Assembly: GCA_028554645.1 (NCBI GenBank)
Contig: JAQOOI010000012.1
Location: 248,001-312,000 of the forward strand
Origin: Omphalotus guepiniiformis
Taxonomy: Eukaryota; Basidiomycota; Agaricomycetes; Agaricales; Omphalotaceae
Length of the DNA: 64,000 nt
Reading direction: 5' to 3'
In this document: one piece after another, positions 1 through 9,922 of the stretch
Layout: every line of letters starts with the position of its first letter
Position numbering within the stretch: the stretch's first letter is position 1
Notes under the pieces: model-generated
What the model was told of the DNA's origin: nothing
Databases searched by the model: none
What the model saw: only the letters and a program-made list of their open reading frames with translations
Made by a program: the position numbers and the translations under genes

Positions 1-93
1 AAACGTTTCTTTTTCCGTCTACTGGCAGCTCCTCATTATCAGACTCTTTTCTTCTCAATTGAGGTCTCAGGTTCAGACATATTGCCATACATC

Positions 94-2162
94 ATGTTCA
101 AAAGCTCGAAGGGCAGTACTAGCGCTGATCTGGATGAAAACCACATCACACTCACTGCGCCGGAAAGACCTCCCCTAGGAGTGCTGGAGTTTGTCGCGAA
201 CATGAGTAAAAAAAGAAAGATAGGCTTCAAGGTGCGATATCTCCATTTCTCCCTCCTTTTTTGTCCTTACGTTGTGTGTTCGTAGGCGTACGAGGCGCTT
301 GTCGCAATGGAGAAATCGCCTGCCAACCTGAACGAATTCCTGGAGGCGGGTCGTGAATACAATACAGAACTAGGCCAGAACGAGGCATCAAGGAAACTTG
401 AAGGTTCTCACTATCTCAACACGCTAGAAAGGATGAAATACTGTCAGCCTGTGTACCTGGACGGCGCGCGAGAAGCATCAGTGGATAGTTTGTTCTACCA
501 CCCAATTGCCATCACATTACAGGCTCGAACAGAAACAGAGATGGAAGACCACAACAAACCTTACGTGTAAGAAGTTGTCTCGTTTTCGTTCTTTTTGGTA
601 TTGACAATTATTATGTGCGCATCTTGCAGGAAGTTCTCTTCCCAGCCATGGCCGCATCCGTTTCTTTTGCCATGTAAAACCCCACAACATGACCCGGATG
701 ACTATGTCAAATACACACCACTATTAAATACTTGTTTCTGGAGAGGCTGTCAACCCCTCTGGCTCAGCGTAACTTTTTCAGAGCCAGGCACTGACCGGCT
801 TAGACTGCTCTTTCGGGGAGCATCGCTAGTGAGGCTGTATAATTCTGCCGGAAAGTCTCACCAATATCCCTTCATTCTACCGGTGATCTATATCAACAAA
901 GAGTTCCATGCTGAAGTTCTCTACATGTATTATATCGGGAGAAATGTAAGTTCTCGTCTTCTCCCGCTGGATTCAGCGGTGTTACTCAAGAAAAAGATTT
1001 CATTATAGGTGCTTTATCACCGGGAGACGTACAAGCTTGGTTTACCGGAGGATGCATTGCGATTCATGGTAGTTGTATACAACTTGGGGGATAGGAAGGC
1101 ACTGTGGTCTGAATATGGGTTCAAGCGTTTGGAATCGCTGAAGCAACTGGGATATAGTGGAACCCTACACAGCAACGGAGGCGAGGGGACATGCGAGGGA
1201 GATCAGGGGGAAGGTGAGGCGGATGGTGGAAGCGGCAGGAAGCGGCCCAGGGAAGGCGAGGATCGTTCAGGTAGTGAACCCTCCAGCAAGCGCACGGCAG
1301 CGTCTAGTGGGGGTGGAATTCATCATCTCGCTGTCCTTTCGAGACAGGGTTTCGAGGGTATAAGCTTGCTGAGTTCCGAATCAGCAGTGCGTCTGACTAT
1401 TTTCATGCTATTGTCGCGCGTTCTGACAGTCTTGGCCTTGCAGGGAATGTCAAAAGTATACAGAGCGCAGAACAAATTCGGAAACTGCGTTATCAAAGTG
1501 CTCTCCAAAACCTCACCCGAAATCGACTTCCTAAGGCTCTGCAATAAGCTCAATGCACCTAATATCATCCACTATCGGGAAATCATTCCGACTGAAAAGT
1601 GGTCATATGTTGTTTTCCCGTTTCTTTCGGTTTTGGGGGATGCCATGATGCCTGGGGTTATAACTTCAAAAATTTCTTCATACCTGGGGCGCATGAGTGT
1701 TGATCTTGCTAGAGGCATTGGATTCCTCCACTCCCACAATATAGCCCACCTTGATATCAGTTCCCATAACCTAGTATTTGACGAGAATATGCGGCTCCTG
1801 GTCATCGATCTTGGTATTGCGGTGCAAGTGACAAGCGAAGAAGAGACTATGACGGGTATTTGGGGTAGTGAATATTGGATGGCGCCGGGTTCGTATTCTC
1901 TTCCTCCTCATATATCCTAGGGACTACTCAAAGTTCGAATTGAATTCTGTTTGCAGAGATCAAGAGGAAGGAAGCTTTTAGTCCAATTCGGGCAGATAGA
2001 TTCTCTTGTGGTGTCGTATTCCACTTGATGGCGCTCTGGGCGCGTCCTGCTGCGCCAGGGTTGCAGGAATTTTCGCTTAGACTGAGGGATGAACGGCCTT
2101 CTGTGAGACCTGCACTCCTTGAGTGGGTTGACCGATGCGCCCATTCGCCGTTACACCCCTAA
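94..2162 (+). CDS. Divergent protein kinase with a long fungal-specific N-terminal region
   Basis: Six exons fit: 94-231, 286-566, 630-945, 1009-1386, 1444-1888, 1957-2162 (about 587 aa). The C-terminal third is a protein-kinase fold. The lysine of strand 3 is in CVIKVL (about residue 389), the catalytic loop reads HLDISSHN (D475; Leu replaces the usual Arg of HRD), the metal-binding motif is DLG (493-495) instead of DFG, and WMAPE is rebuilt across the last intron. All key catalytic residues are therefore present, so activity is plausible. The glycine-rich loop is weak and split by the 57-nt intron 1387-1443. The N-terminal 350 residues match no family I recognise; residues around 250-350 hold an acidic, Arg/Gly/Ser-rich linker. 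The frame stays open from base 1 to the first ATG at 94, so the gene may start outside the window. It is convergent with the MDR gene (248 bp apart). Substrate and pathway cannot be read from the sequence. Confidence 0.75.
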
Positions 2163-2409
2163 TTTCAGCAGCGCCTGTTCTCGCTGCAGTACATTTGGTC
2201 CCAGTTTTGGGAAAACTGTTCTCGTAGCTTGAAAAAAGCATCGTTTGCACTCGGAATCGAATAGTGTATTTTTAGCCATTGTACAAAACAACATCCATAA
2301 TCTACCCAATCCCTTTCCATTAATACACGTATCAATGACACCAGAACTCAGGAACCCACTCACATGATTGGCAAGGAGCCCCAAATACGCGCACAGTCCA
2401 CCATAGTAT

Positions 2410-3933
2410 TCACAACCTCGCCTTACTCATAAGTTGATCAGCACCAATTCTGACTACTACTTTCCCAAACATTTCTCCTCTCTTGATAACATCAAAGCCC
2501 TTTTCAGCTGATTCCAACCCATCTATAACACAGGAAACCACTGGGACGATACGATTAGCTTTCAAAAACTCCGTAGCCTCACGAAGGTCTTTCATTGATC
2601 CCATTGTCGATCCTGGATTTAAAGTGCAATGAGCAACACAGTCGCAATCGTGAGCAACAAGGAATGTACCGAGTAATTTTTGGTTTTTCAAGACTTCCCG
2701 CATCGTAAGCGTAATCTGACGGTCGGCCGTCCTTCACAAAACAAAGAAGTCAATTCGATCCCAACAACATACACGAGAATGAGAACGTCATTCCATAGCA
2801 AACGACTCGTCCGCCATGCTTGAGGAACGAGCTCACTCTGCCCATGATATCACCCCCTCCAGAATCAATGACAGCGTCCAATGAACCTTCTCCACCTGTC
2901 TGCTCCTTCACGAGTGCCTGAATTTGTTTATTCCAATTCGCTGATATATATAACATCAGCATTGATGACCAACGAATATAGAAAAGAAACGTACGGTCTT
3001 TATAATTAGCGCCGCCCTTCGCTCCAAGACCAACAGCCCTGTCTATCTTCTCCTGACTACTACTAGTAACATACACCGAGGCACCTCTTGCAATACACAA
3101 CTGAAGCGCAGTCAAAGCCACACCTCCACCTATACCGGTAATCAAGACATGATGCCCGGATTGAACGCCTCCGTTGATCATAGTAGCCCTTCAAATAAAG
3201 GCCAGTTTGCGATGAGATGACTTTTGTGTACGAATTGACTATACATACCTCCAAGCAGTTACGCCTGCGACAGGCCAGGCAGCCATGTGTATGTCATCGA
3301 GATGATTAGGGGATTGAATGATTTTGTCTCGGGGGACAATGACGTATTCTGTGAATGTGCCTATGTCGGGGTATTTAACACCGCCGACAATCCCAAACCT
3401 GTGTGTGTTTGTGTCCCGTAAGCAGAGATGCTGGCGTGTAAAAGTGTAGTATTAGACTCACTTTGATTCTGGACCGTCAGGGTGTTCATCCCAGCCATAA
3501 ATCGGTGCAAGAAACACACGCTGGTTCAATAGTGGATCATCATTATCTCCCGAAGCAACGACAACACCTGGGGGACACATGTATAAATGAGGGGCAGAAA
3601 ACGCAAGATATAGAAACCCGTGTCGGAAATACCAGCACCATCTGCACCGAAAACGCTCCCTATCCCGATATCAGGGTACATTCCCTTCCGAATCCATATC
3701 TATATCATTATGGAAAATTATTTGATTGGATCTGCGTCCAGAAGACCAATGTGGCATACATCTTTGTGATTGAAAGCTGCTGCATTGATTTTCACTAGTA
3801 CCTCGCCGGGCTTTAAAGTGGGAATTGACCGCGTTTCTAGGACTGCGTTGTTAACGAAGTCGCTGGTTGGTGTAGCCTGAGAGGCCTTCCGGACAACTAG
3901 GGCTTTCGTGAATCTTGGTACGGTCAAGGACAT
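2410..3933 (-). CDS. Zinc-independent MDR-family oxidoreductase (quinone-reductase/YogA-like alcohol dehydrogenase)
   Basis: Seven exons on the minus strand: 3933-3760, 3699-3633, 3567-3462, 3398-3249, 3188-2995, 2940-2787, 2731-2410 (388 aa, a normal MDR length). The N-terminal GroES-like domain shows NHKD and IWIRKGMYP rejoined across intron 1, then GADGAG. The Rossmann domain carries the nucleotide-binding turn TGIGGG (about residues 183-188), followed by a helix and strand ending VYVTSSS. No four-cysteine structural zinc lobe is visible, as in quinone reductases and YogA-like members. By family, it should reduce a quinone, enone or aldehyde with NAD(P)H in the cytosol; the substrate is unknown. 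All six introns are 54-65 nt. The ATG at 3933 is the first in frame. It shares a 1.28-kb upstream region with CHS7, which is divergently transcribed. Confidence 0.9.
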
Positions 3934-4911
3934 TGAGTACGTTTTTGATTTAAGAATTCAAGTATTGGATGGAACGATGGATTGAAGGCCAGCTTTCGAA
4001 GTAGTCGGCTGGCATACTCTGAGTATAATCATACTCGACGGTGGGGAATAAGTGGGTGCGTGATGACCCGGTAACACCAGATCACCGCAGACCGGACTGG
4101 TCGTATGACATTGATAAGATTAGATATGTTTTCTTGAGGAATTCTCTTGCCCTTCAAGATCTGCTTTCATTAGTACTTGCGCTCAGCGGAATTCTCAATC
4201 CTACCTACTGTCGGGACATACAAGTATGTCGCCGGTCGCGTTCATTTGACACACATCGATAAAAGGTTCCTGCTGGGTTGCTGTGACATTGAACCGTTTA
4301 CATAGAAATTTCGGTGAAATCAAACAACACCCGAAGTTCGAAAAGACTTTCAGCCTGAGAGAATCGGAGGTCACGTACGTGTCCGACCATTAGTGTCTAC
4401 GTATCGCGATGTAAGTAGCTGCGGTCTAAGGAATGACTTCTCCATACTTTAGCGCGGCATGATGGACCCCAAATTGAATTCTTGCTCAGTGAAGTTGCCC
4501 GTGTTGGTTGAAAGTGTCGTGCTTCCTCGATTGTTTATGAGGCGTAACATGTTCATAATAGAGAGCGTAAACAGAATTGAAGTTATGAGGATCAATTGAG
4601 GATCTGCTGAATCCCGGAAGCAAACCAGTCGGGAGTAAAACCGTCGGTTGCTTGGAAACAACGTGGTGTTTCGGAAAAAAAGAAAAAGTGTCCCTTGCAA
4701 GACTGTCCTTCATCGTTCTTTTCTTCCACCATTTCCAGTCTCGACATCGTACTCGAACACGTTTTGTACACCGCACTCTTTTTACTTCGTTGATTCAGAC
4801 TTCAGAGATCCTAAAATTTCGCAAGGCACGGAATAACATCTGAATAACATACAGTGTTGGATTCTGGAACCATAACCCCACGTGGTAAGTTACCCGCGGG
4901 CTTTCTTTCAG

Positions 4912-4916
4912 CCAAT
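4912..4916 (+). promoter_or_regulatory. CCAAT motif upstream of CHS7
   Basis: GCCAATCAAAG lies about 300 bp upstream of the CHS7 start. This is the HAP/NF-Y consensus core. Sequence match only; no evidence of use. Confidence 0.35.
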
Positions 4917-5088
4917 CAAAGTTGAGTTTGGAGGGCTGTTCACACTGACCACAAGGCCAGGCTAGGTCTCCCCTTGTTTGACCTCATCGTCGACAGCGAC
5001 CTCGCAAGAGTGGGCTTCTCAGCGTTAACGTCAGTAACGACAACAGGCGGACTGGTACGTATCGTCTAATTGTTACGTAAAGCATGAG

Positions 5089-5096
5089 TTATATAA
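5089..5096 (+). promoter_or_regulatory. TATA-like element of CHS7
   Basis: TTATATAA lies about 120 bp upstream of the CHS7 ATG at 5217, with a pyrimidine-rich stretch between it and the ATG. The position suits a fungal core promoter; functional use is inferred. Confidence 0.35.
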
Positions 5097-5216
5097 CTAA
5101 ATAGGCTTTTTCGTGCAGCTCATCTCCGTACGGAGACGATCCTCGTTTTTCATCGGTTCTTCTCGTCTAAGTACACCCCTCTGGAAATCGACCTACATCA
5201 TCACCGATAACATATC

Positions 5217-7238
5217 ATGACGCGATTTGGAGACTTTGCTCCTCTCTGTAGACAAACGCCTTCTTACACTTGGTGTAACCTGTTCTATCGTCAACTTTCT
5301 CGTCTCGAAGATGCTTCAAGACTCTTGACAGGACTTTCTGCCGATGCAAGTTCTGCTCCTGTTGGCGTGAATCCGGAGTGTGGAATCCTGCGTGTAGGCT
5401 CTATAGGTACTGGAGATGGCGGAGGCACTGGGAAAAGCTTGGGGAATATTGCTAACATCGTCGTCTGCGGTGTTAGCATGATCGTGGTGATGGGACTTAT
5501 TTGGTCAGCGCAGAGGAGGAGGGCAGCTGTCGGTCGGTTGTTTTTTCTTGTTCTTCTCATCTCACATCTAATTCCGCATTGGCAGGTCGCATCGAACTTC
5601 GAAATTTCCTAATACTATATCTCCTCACCCTCCCATTCCAGCTTTTAACGAATGGATCCATAATAGAGCAAGGCTCAACGGCGCTTGTAGCACTCACGGC
5701 TATACATGCAGGGCTCGTCGCAGCGCTTTTTTGGGCTTTGCTCGCGAATGCACTCGTGGCTACACAGAAGGTGGAAGATGGGACACCTGCTGCGCTAGTT
5801 GTACGTACACCTTGACCCCCTGATTATTTTTCCTTAATTGATCTGATAAATTACTCCCTTGCGCAGCCGTTCTACATTTTCGTGGTCTTGTTTTTCGCTG
5901 GGACAACGTATGTAGCGTTTGATGTGGGTCTGGGCATCACGAGCACGCTGGGGCCATCAAATGACCCAAGTGAACTCAGGAGCATCCCACTGTTTGTGTT
6001 GACGAGCATATGGCCGGGGGTGTGAGTGCGGTTTCTCTTCGTGCCCCTCAGGGGTCCTTGATCATGAGCTGATTGTTCTACCGCAGTGCCGCCATCCTGT
6101 ATTTTGCGATAATGGGGTACATTGTACTAATCGTTCTAAACGAAATACGACCCATGTGGTTCTATATCCTTTCTGCAACTTTATTTGTCCTCAGCCAGCT
6201 TGCATGGTTTTTGTTAGGCAAAGTAATATGTCGGGTGAGTGATTTGTCCTTGGACTGCCTTTTCCCTTATCCTGTGCTTTCACCTTTTCCGTCCCGTTTT
6301 CTCTTCGTCTCTATCAATCCTCCTCGTTCCCTGTGATGTCGGTTTGGATGGTTTCCATTTCGCTTTGGCGATTCAGAGGCATGATGATGCTTGGGTGATG
6401 CGTCGGGGCGGGAGATGATTGTTCTACGTGGGTGAGAACTGCAGTGCCCAAGAGTGACATGGCGGGTACCTGATGAGATGTTTGCTTGGGTGTGACTTGC
6501 GATGTAGTTGGTTGAGTCCCGATAGAGAAGTTCCGGTATGCGACGCGATCCATGGCAAAGACCCGCCTCCCACCCTCAAGGCCTATCTTTCTCTTCCCTT
6601 CACTTTCTACCCATACTGCGTGCTTGAGGATTTGCATGTCCGCATGCGACAACCTTTCACCCTCTCGTTTCTCTTCATCCGTAATTTCCTCAATTCTGCA
6701 TGAAATTCTAACTGTCAAAATTTTGCCGTTTAGGGTTCAAATAGCAAAATCGATGGCTCGTTTGTTGCGACGATATTAGAAACAGCAGCTGCCGGCGTGC
6801 TGTTCCTTGCATGGAGGAGTATCACCGAGAGTGAGTTGTTTCGTCTTTTTACTATGGTTTTTTGTTTTTTTGCCCGGTATCTTTTTCAATTTGTCGGGAA
6901 CACTACTCGAAGTCTCTCGCAGTCGCCGTTTTGCATCACGGGAAATGGGGACAGGGGAGATAGCCGGTGCGGCCAGACTCGAAGTACTTTGCTTTTTTGC
7001 GGTGCGGGACGTGTTAGCAACCTGTTGCGGGCACTGCGAGCGCAGCAATCATGTGGATGCACAGTTTTGTTCCCCTTCAGCTTTCTCCGCGCACCATTAC
7101 ACCATCTTTTGGCCTTCTCGACATTCTTCCCGTCATTTATTCTATCTGCGTCTCTATGGTGCGCATGCTGACTCTCATGCTTCCTCTTTAGGCACCTGGG
7201 ACGATGAACCTGGGTACTCTGCCTACTACCCTTCATAA
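5217..7238 (+). CDS. CHS7: Chitin synthase export chaperone, Chs7 family
   Basis: Six exons: 5217-5532, 5586-5800, 5867-6021, 6087-6234, 6734-6830, 7192-7238 (325 aa). The protein begins FGDFAPLC, as Chs7 proteins do, and has about seven hydrophobic segments. Family landmarks are visible in order: AAVGR ahead of a membrane helix, then EDGTPAAL, and a C-terminal helix ending FLAWRSIT. Chs7 is an ER membrane protein required for exit of class IV chitin synthase (Chs3 type) from the ER, so this is a cell-wall gene. The first three introns are 53-66 nt, but intron 4 is 499 nt (6235-6733) and intron 5 is 361 nt (6831-7191). Both have clean GTGAGT donors and TAG acceptors, and splicing restores the family alignment, so no exon seems to be missing. 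The last exon adds only a short Trp/Asp/Tyr-rich tail. Confidence 0.92.
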
Positions 7239-8531
7239 TTGTACCCCCCGAATATGTGAATGCGATACCTCGAGGGCTGTTGTTTCGTTTGTCTGGCTTT
7301 TGCGTTGTCACTGTTTTACACGTTTGTTTTTTTTTTTTTCCTCTTTGGTCTCCCTCATACATCACTGTTTGTTTCGTGCTATAACCGTGTATCACTACAT
7401 GTGTGTTTTTTTCTTTTTGTTTCGTTTCTTCCGTGCCATGAACTGCGTTCACCGCATATCTTCTCGATAATTCTTTTCTTAGTTATAAGTCCGACCAAGT
7501 CACTCCTTCAGACGGACTCTGGTTACCCCAATTCGAATATATCTTATTTATTTAATATCTCTTCCCATCCCATTACTGTTCATCCTACGTATCGCACACT
7601 TTACCTTACCCTTGTTTTCTTCTTGTCTTCTCTCCTTTACGGACCGACTCTGCGGGACCCTCTACTTCTTCAACCACCCACTTCCCCACTTATCCTCCCC
7701 ACACACACACTTTTCCTCTGTAGAAGTCAACTGTCATTAAACGAATCCTCCCTTGACAGTTGTATCTCTTCAGAGACTTCCTTTCCCTCCCTCCCTCTGT
7801 GATACCTTTCATCCACTCCCACGTGTTGTTCACCCATCATTTGTCGCTTGGTAGATGGCTGAAGACTCGGAGGATCCGAGGAGATTCCAAACTTTAGAGA
7901 TGTTTGTGGGGGAGCCTCACCACCTGCATCGGGGACCAACACCCGTTATAATCAGTCATTCTCGGATTATGGACAATGTTCGGATGACTTGGTCCTTGGA
8001 GGCAGAGAGAGAGAGATGGAGCTTCCCTACCTGGTTTTTGTGGGTACAGCTGGCTTTAGCAATGGGTGGAGGGTGGAAGTCCCCTTTTTAGAGTTAGGCC
8101 AGGGCATTTATACCTCGACTTGAATACCTGGGCAGATGTGTTTGGTAGTGCGTTTTACAATATCACGACCTTTTATGAGATTTGGTTCGGATTCGACGGC
8201 GATTGCGGTGGTTCGAAGTTCCAAGGAGAGCTTGGTTGCTTACGTTCTCATATTCCTTGAGCCCGAGAGGGTGATCTCGGTGATTTTGGGGTCGGCATGC
8301 ATAATACTCTCTCATCATGGTGACAGGCTTGTCTTTTCACGGCTAGCCTTCTGCCACTGCTTACCAGTATCTCGGTAGTGAAGTGGCGCAAAAGGGAATT
8401 CGATGCGTTATCATATTCACAATAACAGGAACTTTCACTTCATTTTTATTGACTGACGATATCTTATAATTTACAGTTTCAATTCAACTTCTCCAACCTC
8501 CGGGGGCGCGTTAAGACTCTACCTCAGCTAC
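7239..8531. other. Intergenic: CHS7 3' region and convergent end of the CipC-like gene
   Basis: About 1.3 kb. It begins with a T-rich stretch (around 7325-7420) and a long pyrimidine-rich tract to about 7860. A 78-codon ORF at 7855-8091 follows, but it has no recognisable domain and I do not call it. Nothing else is seen. Confidence 0.5.
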
Positions 8532-9099
8532 TTAATACTCTCCAGCTCTAGAAAGAGCTTCTTCAGCCTGTTTCTTTGCGTCGTGATGAGCCTTCTGCTT
8601 ATCGATGAAGTCGAGCTAATGATACGAGATTGAATGAGAATGTTACACACACAAGTAAAAGGTTCAGGAAGTAGACTTACACCTTTAGTCTCGACAATTC
8701 TGTCAATGAAACCTCCAGAAAGTGCAGCACTTTTCGTTACGTGAATATCATATCACTATCGAAGTTATTGAATTGCAATGACATACAGAAGTTCCTTGGC
8801 CTGGGCATGAGAGGAGGGTTTGCCGTGTTCAGCAACGTGTTTCTCGTATGCTTTGGCAGCCTATTCGTGCGATGGGAATCCGAGTCAGCGAGAAAGGAAG
8901 AGGTATGAGGTATCTAGCACTGACCTCGTAAGAGGCAGCTGCAGCGATGAGTTCGTGGGATAAGGCAGCCTTGTGCGGGGAATTAAGAACCTGGAGGGGT
9001 ATCGATAACTAGCATTTAGACGAATGAACCCAAAAGTCGAGGTAACTGTACCTCAGCATGAGCGGTAGCGTGATCAGATTCGTGGTGGAATAAACCCAT
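8532..9099 (-). CDS. CipC-like small protein (DUF3759)
   Basis: Five exons: 9099-9052, 8990-8925, 8860-8787, 8729-8681, 8615-8532 (106 aa). The whole length matches the CipC/DUF3759 pattern: MGLFHHESD at the start, SPHKAALSHELIAAAASYEA, then AKAYEKHV, GGFIDRIVETKGLDF and the C-terminal AEEALSRAGEY. The family is named after the concanamycin-induced protein C of Aspergillus. Members are small, soluble, Ala/His/Glu-rich and often strongly induced by stress or in plant-associated growth; the molecular function is unknown. Introns are 57-65 nt. A good TATA box sits 67 bp upstream of the ATG, consistent with an inducible, highly expressed gene. The gene is missed by simple ORF calling because each exon is under 85 nt. 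Confidence 0.93.
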
Positions 9100-9165
9100 G
9101 ATGATAGTAGATGCAAGGGCAGGTGGAAGAAGGTGACTGACCCTTTTACTGTTCGATAGAGGGAC

Positions 9166-9175
9166 TTATATATAG
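9166..9175 (-). promoter_or_regulatory. TATA box of the CipC-like gene
   Basis: On the minus strand the sequence reads CTATATATAAG, about 67 bp upstream of the ATG at 9099. It is the best TATA match near any gene in the left block. Confidence 0.55.
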
Positions 9176-9922
9176 TACATTCCTCCTCACATGATTGATT
9201 ATGCACCTGGCTTCGCATCGCCATAGGCTTGCCGTCAAAGGAAATCGAGCTTGGAAAGGTCAAGTGGGAGTAGAAATACTTCGCAGTGCCATGCCGCATC
9301 ATGATATGCAGTGCCACGATGTATATTTGAGTCTTCATCAGCTCCAACCTCCCGTCCTCCTTATGCAGTGCGCAGTCAGATTCGGAGTACCTGGAGCAAA
9401 AATCCATATCAGTCCATATCTTGTGGATTTGAGCTAATCAGTATATATTACATACCCACATCCAGATATACATATATGCTGCAAACTTATGAAGTGCAGA
9501 AGTCTTTGAGGAAATTTAGAAGCAGAGTCCAGACGCGGAGAAGTTAAATTCCATACGATGAACCGTTCTTCTAATTTCACGGAACCGTGCCGCTTGACCT
9601 TGCTTCCGAGTCTTTTCTTCCGAGAATATTCATAGCCAAGACACAGGTCGTGACTGGAATGCCCTCAATGTTAATAACCCTAAGACGCGTGATTTGGAGG
9701 TAGAGGGCCGTTGCTGACGTCGGCTGCATCAAGGATTGCAGCAAGTTACAGTTGGCGGTAGACACCACTGCGAAGATTTGGCGCGCAGCAGATGAGATGG
9801 ACAGTAATTTTAAAGGTGCCAAGGTGTGGTCAGAACTTCAAAGAATTCGAAGTTAGGGGTTCGAAGAAAGTCACTGGCAAGCACGTGCTCAGAGCAGGAA
9901 TCTAAATCTATCTTTCACTTTC
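9176..9922. other. Intergenic between divergent CipC-like and TFIIIC genes
   Basis: About 750 bp. Contains a short direct repeat of TCCATATCAG-type words near 9400-9425 and an 81-codon minus-strand ORF at 9577-9822 without family resemblance. No further feature seen. Confidence 0.4.

Larger units (their letters stand above)
3934..5216. other. Intergenic region between divergent MDR and CHS7 genes
   Basis: About 1.3 kb with no gene that I can support; the short ORFs here lack codon structure or family resemblance. It should hold both promoters. The CHS7-proximal half contains a CCAAT motif and a TATA-like element, annotated separately. Confidence 0.6.

Noticed and set aside
6314..6718. 134-codon minus-strand ORF inside CHS7 intron 4
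   Set aside because: Antisense to a well-supported gene, no family resemblance; a nested gene is possible but unsupported.
7855..8091. 78-codon ORF after a pyrimidine-rich tract
   Set aside because: ATG context is fair, but there is no domain and no continuation by splicing.
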